64,000 bases of DNA, taken from contig OY741268.1 in assembly GCA_963514095.1 (NCBI GenBank), forward strand, positions 23,164,424-23,228,423, read 5' to 3'. The notes under the pieces were generated by a model that searched no databases, was not told the DNA's origin, and saw nothing but the letters and a program-made list of their open reading frames with translations. The stretch's first letter is position 1. Each line of letters opens with the position of its first letter. Shown piece after piece: positions 38,087 to 47,479 of the stretch. This stretch comes from Eutrigla gurnardus (taxonomy: Eukaryota > Chordata > Actinopteri > Perciformes > Triglidae). Position numbers and translations under genes: made by a program.

Positions 38087-38672
38087 CCATCTCTGAATCC
38101 TTGAGTCTTCTTCTGTCTTTGCCCCCAGGGTTCCCCACAGGTGGCAGAGCGGGACAAGGACGATGTCAAGATGGAGATTTCGGGTCATTCTCTGGAGGAA
38201 TCGATGAAGGCGCGCCAGGGCGACAACAAGGCTGCTCATAAGGTGAGAGGGAATTATGGGTACCGAGATCGCTAGGCTTTCATTGACTCCGGAACAACAA
38301 CAACTTTACTCAGACAAGAACCGAACACTTGTTTCTATTTTTTAGCTCTTACTTTATCGGCAATGATATGTTGTAGTTTCCTTCTTTTGACAAATGTACT
38401 TATTGTAAGTCGCTTTGGACAAAAGCGTCTGCTAAATGCCCTAAATATAAATGTAAATGTAAACTTGTAAATCATTCTTTCTTCATCCGTCCCCGTCACT
38501 GTGATTTCCTGAATTGTTCCTTACCCAGTCCTACTGTAAGGCTGCTTTGCAGGACGACCTCCAGGATGCTCACCTGGAGCTGGACTCCCCCGACGGCAGA
38601 GACTCCATCATGGAATCCTGTGGCAGCTCCGATTCCCACTGCTCCAAGAGTGCCATGTGCTCCATATCATGA
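31668..38672 (+). CDS. Atypical soluble guanylate cyclase, Gyc-88E-like, with degenerate catalytic half-site
   Basis: Eighteen frame-consistent GT-AG exons encode 751 residues: 31668-31787, 31974-32114, 32441-32580, 32707-32841, 32952-33075, 33161-33280, 33371-33455, 33703-33789, 34716-34833, 35380-35509, 35692-35838, 36398-36544, 36624-36780, 36876-36985, 37120-37209, 37823-37969, 38129-38242 and 38529-38672. The N terminus is an H-NOX haem domain (about 1-180) starting MYGLL, with proximal His104 (NLDNLHEYL) and the haem-propionate motif Y133-x-S135-x-R137. A PAS-like HNOBA region (about 205-395) and a coiled-coil signalling helix (about 400-440) follow. The cyclase domain spans about 450-630. 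Metal ligands D460 (FSDVVGFT) and D504, and purine contact E500, are present. The usual Cys, Asn and Arg of PRYCLFGDTVNTASRMES are replaced by G570, H577 and A581. A tail of about 120 residues ends in a Cys/Ser-rich segment. From memory of the family it resembles insect Gyc-88E more than vertebrate alpha1/beta1. GUCY1B2 is the main alternative name. The cytosolic product would be cGMP, probably only as a heterodimer. Confidence 0.93.
32844..32883. repeat. (CA)n microsatellite immediately after a cyclase splice donor
   Basis: CA repeat beginning two bases inside intron 4 of the guanylate cyclase; the exon 4 donor is at 32841/32842. Confidence 0.95.
33845..34275. repeat. Dispersed teleost repeat in cyclase intron 8
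   Basis: The block starts with AGGGATAGTTCACCATTTTGG and contains GGGCGACTCCTCTGGTTACA and AAACAGCTAGCCTGGCTCTG followed by TCCAAAGGTAA. I recognise these phrases as common in high-copy repeats of many fish genomes. A related fragment lies in intron 11. The exact repeat class needs a library search. Confidence 0.55.
35915..36085. repeat. Second, degenerate copy of the same repeat family (intron 11)
   Basis: Shares with the intron 8 copy the succession 'gag..gattgatagcactc..tggcttagctagcc' and CATCCAAAGATAACAAAATC. It is shorter and more diverged. Confidence 0.45.
38013..38088. repeat. (ATC)n trinucleotide repeat in cyclase intron 16
   Basis: About 75 bases of near-perfect ATC repeat between exon 16 (ends 37969) and exon 17 (starts 38129). 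Its translations give the Met, Asp and Ile runs in the surrounding open frames, which are not genes. Confidence 0.97.
38396..38463 (+). mobile_element. SINE/LINE-type 3' tail of teleost origin
   Basis: Contains TTGTAAGTCGCTTTGGACAA followed by AAGCGTCTGCTAAATGCC and short ATAAATGTAAATGTAAA repeats. This phrase is familiar from very many fish genomes as the 3' tail of a retroposed element. Only the tail is evident. It lies in the last intron of the cyclase. Confidence 0.7.
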
Positions 38673-39273
38673 ACAGATGCTAGCGGATACCCAGCGGTCC
38701 TCAATGGCTTTTTTTGTACAATTCAAATGTCAAATAGGAATGCCCTTTTTTGCTGTTATGTTGGCGTTCTTGCGGTGACACCATGACAGCCTCTAATGAT
38801 GTATCGTTTGCACATGGCCTAGTCTGTAATGCTTGAAATTTCTAGTGGCCTATGCGTGGTGTTATGTTGCACAGGAACATTCTCAGTGCTCGTTTAGCTC
38901 TGGCGATACAGAAAGAAAACCGCGGCTATCATTGTTAACTTCACACTTTAGATTAGCTTCTTCAGATTACAGCAGTTGCCACGGAAATCTGCTGTGTAAT
39001 CATTGTACGGCATGTATCAACACCAAAAAGTGGGCACTGCCACACAGTTGAGCTGGACACTGGCTCAGTCATTTCATGTTTGTTCTGCTGCACTTTGTAG
39101 ATTTGACATCTTATTTCATCCTTGGAAGAAATCCCCTCTGTACCCCCCCACCCCATCCCTCCCATCCCTCCCGCTCCTCTCCCCTTCATCCTGAATGTCT
39201 GGATTCATTGTTCTATATCAGTCTCGTCAAACACACAGCCGCGGCACAATGTAAACGCTTGTCAGCTCAGTGA

Positions 39274-39285
39274 AAATAAAGAGAG
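39274..39285 (+). other. Candidate poly(A) signal for the guanylate cyclase
   Basis: AATAAA (GAAAATAAAGAG) about 600 bases after the cyclase stop codon, the first canonical hexamer in the downstream region. The assignment is tentative. Confidence 0.35.
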
Positions 39286-39692
39286 CAGACTGCCGAGCCG
39301 CGCGTGGATCCGCTTGTTATTGTTTGTCTTGTCACTCAAAGGCATCGGCGTACAGACTCACATTTACGTTTGCTTTTATTAAACACATTTCATTTCTCCA
39401 TCTGTATGGATATATAGGTGTGCTTTTTTGTTCTTGTTGTGTCTATGTGTGCTCGTGTGACATGTATGCATGTGTGCCTGCACCTTACCTTATGCCCTTG
39501 TATTTAAGCTTCAACATGCATTGTATTTTTGATGATTAGTGTTCTAAAACAATATGGGAGATAAAGCAAGTCTGAAATCCCATGCGTTGGTTTAATGAAG
39601 GTGTTACATCGATATATGCCACTAGAACAAGATGCAAACACAAATCCTTCGGTAGACAGACAAATATCAGTCATCGTGGTCCAGTGTCCCAG

Positions 39693-40037
39693 TCAGACAA
39701 CGTTCCCCGTTGACTGGTTATCAGAGGAGCTGCGCTTAAAGGTGGCGTCCTCACGGTCTAGGCTGCATCCGTTGGCTGTGCGCGAGTCTTTAGGCAATGA
39801 GCCGATGGAACAATGGAAGCAGAAGGCGTAGAAGAAGGCGAGCAGGAGCAGGAAGCAGACAACACAAAAAATGACCACAATCAATATGGTGTGCACTTGC
39901 ATGTGCCACTCCTCCCGTGGGAGCAGTGTGGTGGTGGTGGTGGTGGTGGTGGTGGTGAGGAGGCTGGAGGTCGTCAGGGTAACGTTGAAGCCCGGTGGAG
40001 GTGGCTTCATGGAGGGCATGTGGGCAACTTCCGGCAT
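39693..40037 (-). CDS. Small single-pass membrane protein, unidentified
   Basis: The last exon encodes at least 114 residues from an ATG in good context (-3 A). An extracellular-type N-terminal part has Pro-rich MKPPPPG, a glycosylation site (NVTL) and a run of ten Thr encoded by an ACC repeat (mucin-like). A strongly hydrophobic segment follows (HTILIVVIFCVVCFLLLLAF, then FYAFCFHC) with several Cys. The tail of about 40 residues is polar, Ser/Asp-rich and ends GNVV. An acceptor lies just upstream (after CTAAAG at about 40080). A preceding 55-base exon (40361-40415) joins in frame, so the protein may start further upstream. I do not recognise the family. Topology is inferred from hydrophobicity only. 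The long hydrophobic stretch followed by an ordered polar tail makes chance unlikely. Confidence 0.6.
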   Translation of the reverse strand: MPEVAHMPSMKPPPPGFNVTLTTSSLLTTTTTTTTTTLLPREEWHMQVHTILIVVIFCVVCFLLLLAFFYAFCFHCSIGSLPKDSRTANGCSLDREDATFKRSSSDNQSTGNVV

Positions 40038-40360
40038 GGTGGGACGCTTCAGTGGCTTGGAGATACTTTGCAGCTTTAGGGAGGAAAAAAGAAAAACATG
40101 CACAGATGAACACTCACATTAATAAGATTCATTTTTTATTCAATTCATTATGTCTGGTGATAAGTCAACCTGCCGTTAAAGGATAAGACTGCTTGGAAAT
40201 AATGACTTTCCACATTATTAACACAATCCACTTCTGTGAAATATTACAAACCAACGTTATTCATTTGAGCGACATAAATGTTCAATTAACCTGCTGTTTT
40301 TAAGCAGGTTAATTATCTTCCTCGCAGACAGCAGAGCACAGACGTGTCTTTTGTTCATAC

Positions 40361-40415
40361 CTGGGATGTGAGGTAGTCCAGTCTCTCTGAGCAGGCTTTC
40401 TTTTGATGAGCAGAG
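40361..40415 (-). other. Upstream exon of the small membrane protein gene
   Basis: On the minus strand a pyrimidine-rich acceptor (TTTTTCCCAAG|CTC) and a good donor (CCCAG|GTATG) bound a 55-base exon. Joined to the exon at about 40080 it stays open in the membrane protein's frame (AHQKKACSERLDYLTSQ). It could be coding or 5' untranslated. Confidence 0.4.
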
Positions 40416-41779
40416 CTTGGGAAAAATAAAAGAAATGGAGGAAAAGAGAGGGAGGGCTGGACTGAAGAAGAGAGGTGGCTGGTGGACCACGAATAACAGG
40501 GAGGGTTGCCATGGCAACACCTGTTGAAGGGCCACTTGCATGGAAGTGACATCATATCACTTTAGGATTAAGAATGTGTTTTTAAACATACAAATACACA
40601 TGATGGGGCTGCTGAAATGAGAGTAGAATTAGTTTTAAATATGTACAGATATCACAGATTACATGATATCTTCTGCAGCTGTGCAAGAATAGAATAAACT
40701 CCATTAAAGATGAGCTCTGGAACAAAATTAACGAAATTACGAATGGGAAAGAGCATCCCTCGGATTAATCAGCCTCTCTAATACTGCCACCTGTTGGTCA
40801 AAGGGAGCAGCACGCAACAACAGCAGAATGCAATCTCATCTCCCCACCAGGCCAGACTCCTGCACCGTCTGGTCTCTATCAAACATCTTTTAACATCCTT
40901 TAGTACAAGTTGTAATTGGTCACGCACCCCCTGCCGTGCTCACTTAACAGAAGTTGATGCCTAAACATTTATTTTCAGCTCTTGCACCAAATTTGAGTTG
41001 CCAGGGAGATAACTCAATATTCACATTTTTTTTTTAGCAATTAAACCAGTGAGTTGTTTTTTTTCTTTTTTTCAAAACCACTCATAAATACCAAACAATA
41101 GAAAAGAAAAAACAAATCATTAGCGTAATTTCATGTAGAGTGGGACACAGAACAAAGCCCGCCAGCTGATGTGATTTTTAGAGTGCTATCAGATGGTTAA
41201 TTACAGCTCCAAACAATAGAAACAAAAAGATCCATTCATTCCAACTGCAGCTGAGTAGAGCCAAAATGGCTGAATAGAGGGCTTACCCTAACACCAAGGT
41301 CACTCCAAAGGACAAATATTCTTGAAGAAAAGACCACAGGGCTGTGTGGGCCCTGAAGCCTGGCGGGGGGGTCCTGACCACTGCTGTCCTAGTGGAGATG
41401 TGTGGGTAAAGACTGAAGAAGTCTTCCAAAATCAATGATCTTACACAATCTTTGCAGATCTCGGAACAGAAGGTGAAGAAAGTTGCTCACACAAAGTAGG
41501 CCGTTTGTATTTCTGCTTGGAGAACAAAAGCGCTCGCAGCTGGACGTTCGGTGTGTCATATGGGCGACTGTGAAAAGGGATCCAGAGAGCTCTAACATGG
41601 CTGCGAGAGAGACAGCATGCTATGTAATCGCCCTGGAATTAACATATAAAACAAACATTTTGAGGAAGTCTCTTTGATGTAAATGAGCCTCTCTGCGTGT
41701 AATTTCCTGCACTGTTTGCTCTGCTGTGCCTTGAAGATTGGATATCTTGTTCTGCCGTGCAGGTGTACGGTTGTGAACT

Positions 41780-41783
41780 CTTT

Positions 41784-41862
<79 letters not shown>
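41780..41862. repeat. (CTTT)n microsatellite
   Basis: About 80 bases of perfect CTTT repeat. The Lys/Glu/Arg-rich minus-strand frames over it are artefacts. Confidence 0.98.
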
Positions 41863-41919
41863 CTCTCACTTTGCAATGCGAGTGCTTGTCATCGTGGTGT
41901 GGAAATAAAGTTGACAGCT

Positions 41920-42205
41920 GAGCTGGTTACGGTTCCTCTGCACTTTTTGCACTAATGTACCAACACTGTTTACTTTACATTTCATACACTTTACATTTCA
42001 TACACTTTACATATTTATACTGTTTTTATACTTATAGTTAGATTGTTGTGTTGTTACATGTTATCTGTTATTTGTTTATTATTTGTTGTTGAATGTCTGT
42101 GTGTCAGCGACACTGTGGACCTTGAAAAACGGTATCTCGTTTTCCTGTATGTGGACATATGTGGAAATGACAATAAAGTTGTTGAAGTTGAAGTTGAAGT
42201 TTTGA
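41920..42205 (+). mobile_element. Retroelement 3' end (LINE-like tail)
   Basis: Contains tandem 'ttacatttcatacact' units, then CTTGAAAAACGGTATCTCGT, then ATGACAATAAAGTTG followed by GTTGAAGTTGAA repeats. This order (an A/T/C-rich block, a TCTCGTTTT box, then ATGACAATAAAGTTGA with a short tandem repeat) is typical of 3' ends of non-LTR elements in fish. A truncated inverted relative ('atgcctttattgtcattg') lies near 48795. Confidence 0.6.
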
Positions 42206-42451
42206 CATTTACAGTCAAAGTCATATGTTTTCTGTTGTTCCCTGAACAACATGTTTGAGTGGCAGTCTGTAAATATTTTCATATTTTTAAGTGTCTTTTT
42301 AGTTACTATCTATCTGAGAGTGAGTTAAAACAATGGTGATTGATCATGTGACCCACTAATGGAAGTGCTTGTTCTTGCTGCTTCGCCCAGAAATAGGATC
42401 TCCGTGTCTGTGGCGACGTTCCCGCGCACAATTAAAAATTAGTGACGCTTT

Positions 42452-42459
42452 TTACGTCA
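42452..42459 (+). promoter_or_regulatory. CRE-like site (TTACGTCA)
   Basis: TTACGTCA, one base from the palindromic cAMP-response element, about 150 bases upstream of an ATG at 42600 and inside a locally CpG-enriched segment (42400-42500). It may mark a small promoter. Confidence 0.35.
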
Positions 42460-42552
42460 GTCAGCAGCGGTCGGTTCTGCCCAGGTGGAGCTTTCCTTGT
42501 AATCGGAAATCGGTAACTTCCAACTGCTGAGTCAGGCTCCCTCTAGTCTAAA

Positions 42553-42864
42553 GTGTTTGACCGGCGCAGCCAGGTACATTCCATTACTGCTGACTCACAA
42601 TGGACGATCAACAGCCAGATAAGGACCATCATTCAACTTCCAGTCTGGAGAAAAAGAACCAAAAAACTAATGGAAGTGAAGAAGGGCAAGTCATCAAGAA
42701 GCAAAGTGACCGTGAACAAGGGAAAACGACGGACCTCCTTTCAGTGTGGAGCGTTTGAAAGCATCACGCAGATCGACACCGTCCCAGAGGCTCGCCTGCA
42801 GTTCCATCTACCGCCAAAGAGGCCGCTAGATGCAAGTTTGCACATTTTGGGTGAATTTGACTGA
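42553..42864 (+). other. Doubtful small ORF pair with promoter-like upstream DNA
   Basis: Two overlapping plus-strand frames are open. One runs 42553-42864 (103 codons, Lys/Arg-rich in the middle). The other starts at an ATG at 42600 (MDDQQPDKDHHSTSSLEKKN) and stops after 53 codons at 42761. The second is hydrophilic and starts just after a promoter-like segment, like a genuine first exon, but I see no clear donor. It could be a first exon, a small gene or noise. I recognise no family. Confidence 0.25.
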
Positions 42865-43313
42865 TGGCAATTTAAGATTTGAAACAATCGACCAAAAAAA
42901 AAGCAGAAGTGACTAATTATTTTATTGTCAAAAATCTCAAAACACATACTTTACACTCACACTGAACTGGTGTCTATGTAACTGACAAACCCCAACAGCT
43001 CTACACGGCTACACACTCACATGTGTTTTCTCAGTGATTAAGAAAGCACACAGATTCACCAGACAAGGATCCCTGGGATAAGAGGAGAAAAACATTCATT
43101 TTGATTAATAAGTGCCTAACGCACTTACTGTAGCTGAAATATGTCTTTTAAATGAGCTACAGTTGAGAAATGTTCATAAAAATGTAAAAACATTCAAATC
43201 TGTGAGGGGAACGGGATCTGTCATGTGAGGTGTGTTGGTGTTTAATGAAGTGACGCATTTTCTTTAATCCCTTATGTGATGCTGGTCCTCTTTTTGACTC
43301 CCCGGTCTGTGAT

Positions 43314-45235
43314 TCACTTCTTCTTCTTCTTATTCACAATGTTGTTGCAAATCCAGTTCATGCCATCCTGTCAGAGAAATACAAATACAACACAAAAAAA
43401 TCAGTTTCAGAGTTTACAGATCAATGAAAACCATCAAATGAGTCTCTATTAAAGCAGCTAAGACTGGTTTTCAGTATTATCTTGTAGCTGGAAGGCAGGG
43501 AGTACTTTTATTTTAATCAATGGATGAAAGGACAAGTTTGGGACGAGGTCTGACCTGAACTCCCTCCCCAGACACGGCTGAGCAGGCCTGAATCTGCCAC
43601 TCGCGGTCCCGGTATGTATGCAGGTTGAGTCCCTCGGCGACCTCACTGGCCGGTGATGCTGTGGCCAGATCCTGCTTATTGGCAAAGATGAGCACTGGTA
43701 CGCCCTTTAGATTCTCCTCGGTAATCAGCTCAGACAGCTCCTGCACATACGCACACATGCAATTTACTATATATGTTTTTAAAAAGTAGTTTTGCTATGG
43801 TTCTTGTCCTTTTATATGATGATGCAGGAAATGACATCGAACTCACCAGTCCCGTCTCCTCAAACCTCTTCTTGTCTGCGCTGTCAATGACATAAATCTG
43901 AAAGGACAAATATGTTGCGATAAAATTAGCTGACGATTAAACACAGAATAAAGTTTTCTTTTTGGCCTCGACGCGTTAAACTCCTGAAGGTGTCAGCGAC
44001 TCTTTCCAAATACAGCTGCTGCTCCTGAAGAGCAGCCAAAAAGTCAGCGTTAATTGAAAACAGAAGATGCACTTGTCAACCTCTCCAAAAAAAAAAAATG
44101 TTCCACAACATTAGAGTTTTACTAACAAGTTCCTTCATCAAGACGCAATTACAGCGCTTCAGCTGTGCATATACTTCAATGTCATTCTTGATTGCTCGTT
44201 ATATACTTGAGTTTTAGTACCCTCACCAACAGGTCTGTGTTTTCCAGGTACTTTTTCCAGAAGGGCCTGATCTTCCTCTGTCCTCCAATGTCCCAAACAT
44301 TGAGTTTCATGCCGTGGGAGGCAACACTCTTTATGTTGAAGCCCTGGAGGGAAACACAAAGCCGGAGTCACTGCACTGCACCTCACTGCCTTCAATTTAA
44401 CACCGTTCCAGCACGCAGCACCTGGAGAGCCTCGCAAATGGTTATGAAGCAATTCATTAGGTGGCACTGTACTACAGCACAGGTGTGTGTGTGTATTAAA
44501 TGACTCACTGTTCATTTTATTACATGAAGATTGTTACATATCAGCAGAAGCGCAACGTGTGCTCTCTGCGTTTTATAAGGAGGTGGTAAATGTGTTAATC
44601 CGGCACCCTTTTTCATAACGCAAACTCCTTTTCTGTTTCAGTCTGCGAGGTTGTGTAACTGCTTTATCCTGAGGGCTCGCTGAGGAGCAAATCTGAGGAT
44701 AAGACTGGAGGGATCAAGTGTGTTGTGTGTGTGTTTATGTGTCAAGTCTGGTTTAGCTTCGTGGTGACTTGTCATGGCGGACAGCATCCTCCCTGCCTGG
44801 CGTCTGATGAGCCGTCACACTCGTCCAGGACCCGGCAGTACAGCTGCTCTATGTCTCGTCTTGTGAGAGCAATGAAAGGGTATTAGATAATCATATTAGA
44901 GGCTAGATAATCACATCACAAGAGGGCGATAACAAAATTGCCTCACTACAATGTTAGGACATTCTCGGAAAATGTGCTGTGAGCATGCAAATCCGGGAGG
45001 CAATTTCCAGCTGAAAGGTTATTTAACATAGGATTTAACAGGATGGACGTCCTCAAAATCATTATCCCACTGGTTTGGTGGTAAACGCGTAAGACCAATC
45101 ATTTCGTTTCACAGCGTGTCAAAAAAGCAAAGGTCTTCTGAATCCCATTACTTTGAACGACAGCGTGCACTGGTCCAGCTGGTCTCACAAGATTAGATGC
45201 AATCCCCCTGCCTTTTATAATGCCGGGTTACAGTG

Positions 45236-45272
<37 letters not shown>

Positions 45273-45599
45273 CTTCATTAAAACAAGCGAAATCCATCAC
45301 GGTTTTAATGTTTTTAGCAAATGGATTCAGTGACAGCGGACAAATTGCTCTTTGAAGAATGGTTTGTTGTTGGTTAACAAAAGAATACTGAGGCTCTATT
45401 TTTGGCAGATGCACGCTGTTTATGTAAAACACACTTAATAATGAGCATCAGGTAATTATCTTACAAAGTGGCTTGGCTGTTCATGGTGAGATGATTCAAT
45501 TAAAAATGAAGGGCACAAAAACATCATCTGCGAGCGTGTCAGTCAGCGGCGCTTCTTGCTTTATTATACTGCAGAGTAAGTAACTTCACTTAAGGTCAT

Positions 45600-45634
<35 letters not shown>

Positions 45635-46575
45635 CACATACAGCCTCCTCGTACCTGTGTTGGCGTGATGGTGTTCACATCTTCAGAGGCGAGGCTCTTC
45701 AGCAGTGTGGTCTTGCCGGCGTTGTCCAACCCCAGGAGCACTATCCTGACCTCCTGCTCTGTGGTTCCCTTCAGTTTCTCAATGACAGAGAGTAAGCCCT
45801 GCATGGGAGGGGGAGGGTGGGGTTCGGGAGGACACTATAAACTTATTTCAGCACTCACTCTGCATCCTTTTTAGTATTTGCAGAGTGTAACTGTTTCTGG
45901 AGGAAGTCAACCTGTAATGTTTTGGTTTAGAAAACCAAAAAAAGCATGAAAACCACATAATATGTGACATAGATCCCGTGAAATACATCCAACGTAATAT
46001 CCCGAGGTAAACAAAAAGGACAAACAGTCTTCAGACGCCTTAAAACTGATCCCACTGACCTCTTTTTTTAGATTTGAGGTCAAAGCTCCTCTTACATATA
46101 GCACTGTTGGCCGCACGTGTGTCCACCTTGCTCCACCCATCCACCAATCTCTTCCTACTGTGTCGCTCCCACCCCCATCCTCTTCTAAGAATTAATCTGT
46201 TGCTTCATTTAGAAAAGCACTAGTCTTGATTAGAGCCCATTCATACAATGGTGTACTATGTAACGTGATTAGTCTGAAGCAAGGTTGTGCAATCGCAGAC
46301 CGTCACACTGCTGGGAAAAAAAAAGCTTTAAATACAGTGTATATGTGCGTGTGAAGTGCATTAGAGGTTCCATTTGTATGTATAATCATTATATCGACAC
46401 TATTTAACAAGCCATCCAACAGCATAGCAGCTAAATACTCCAACAGTGATCCCTTTTGAGGCCATGACCACCTGTAATTAGTTCCGAGCATCAAACAAAT
46501 ACCACAAGGTTCACATATGGGGTTAGAAATCCCGTTCCTCCAGATCAGGTCACTTACCTTTTGAGCTTCTCCCAT
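43314..46575 (-). CDS. arl3l1: ARL3-like small GTPase
   Basis: Six minus-strand exons (46575-46558, 45798-45655, 44343-44227, 43897-43847, 43740-43555, 43367-43314) encode 189 residues. Arf-family motifs are intact: P-loop G29-LDNAGKT, switch I TPTQGFN, switch II WDIGGQRKIRPFW (W71-Q76 core), NKQD at 131-134 for guanine, and CSAVSGEGVQ. The C terminus is Lys-rich. It is closest to ARL3, which loads and releases lipidated cargo from PDE6D/UNC119 in the cilium. It differs at the N terminus: an 18-base first coding exon (MGEAQK) precedes the GLLSVIEKLK helix that in ARL3 follows Met directly. I recall teleost 'arl3-like' paralogues with this type of start, so the symbol is given with reservation. 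Gly2 is retained. The neighbours are not functionally related. Confidence 0.92.
45238..45270. repeat. (TA)n microsatellite
   Basis: Perfect TA repeat of about 33 bases in intron 2 of the ARL3-like gene. Confidence 0.95.
45599..45632. repeat. (GT)n microsatellite next to the exon 2 donor of the ARL3-like gene
   Basis: Plus-strand GT repeat. In the minus-strand transcript it is a CA repeat starting about 22 bases after the exon 2 donor (45655/45654). Confidence 0.95.
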
Positions 46576-46599
46576 GGTGGCGTGTTTTGTGACTTGGCT

Positions 46600-47479
46600 G
46601 GAGGGCTGCAGCTACATTCTCCAGTGAAGCTCCCACAGGTGTGTTGACTATTCAGGTCCCTCGGGGTAGCTATCCAGGGAAAAAAAAGTCTGTCTTTTCC
46701 CCTCTTCCTTCTCTGTAAGCTTGAGTGGGTTAAGTGCTACGCGTCTATGTGCTAGTAATGTCTACCTGGGCGTCAATTGCTCCTCGCTGGGAGAGGGGGA
46801 GGGTGGATGGGACTGGGATTAGGAGGCCAGAATTAGCCCTAGTCATCCATGCAAAGGCCATCCCATCCACCCTCCTCCCCCTTCCTCTGTCCATGCCTCC
46901 ATCTCCACTTTGCAGTGGCTTTACCAGGATTATCCCTTAGCCACCTGCTATAGGAGGAAACCGAATAAACAGTCCTTCCTGACACACTCCAGGATGTTAC
47001 GAGTGGAGAAATATATGTGTTAAAAAAAGGATCAGTCCTTTTGCCAAATGGTTGAGGGGAAAGTATGTTGTTAACGTGGGAAACAAAAGAGTCCACATAG
47101 TTTAACAAGTAAACTTCAAAAGATGATATCACGTTGATGGACCACAGGAATTATTATTTCCATGTTGATAAATCAACTCTCAAATCTGGAGAGGAGTGGA
47201 TATCGCTATCATCCCATATATCCATGACATGCCAGCTGCTACAAAGCTGCTCTGTGTGGGTCGTATGTAGTGTGCGTTCCTGTGAGTCGAGCATTCGGTG
47301 GGATTAGTTTCAGAACGCCTGTCCCGTGTCTGGATTAAAACATTTCTAGACCCTTTTGCTCGACCGAGCAGGCTTTCTGGTTAGTGGATGTGGCCTCGTA
47401 GCCTCAGCTGATCACACACACACTCAGCTTCAAACGCAGTTTATTATTTAGATCAAATACGACAACAGCCAAAACAATA
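46600..47479. other. Intergenic stretch upstream of the ARL3-like gene
   Basis: No exon is supported. The part just right of 46575 should hold the ARL3-like promoter and 5' leader. There is a C/T-rich patch at 46855-46910. The IgSF gene ends at its right edge on the same strand. Confidence 0.45.

Larger units (their letters stand above)
40560..42450. other. Gene-free stretch with repeats
   Basis: No supported exon. It holds poly-T/poly-A patches near 41020-41110, a CTTT repeat and a LINE-like tail, both listed separately. Confidence 0.5.

Noticed and set aside
37897..38241. Poly-Asp, poly-Met and poly-Ile frames
   Set aside because: They are translations of the intronic ATC repeat on either strand.
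39813..40122. Plus-strand frames opposite the small membrane protein (Gly-rich or Val-rich runs)
   Set aside because: They are shadows of the ACC/GGT repeat and of the minus-strand coding exon.
41592..41876. Lys/Glu/Arg-rich minus-strand frames
   Set aside because: Produced by the CTTT microsatellite.
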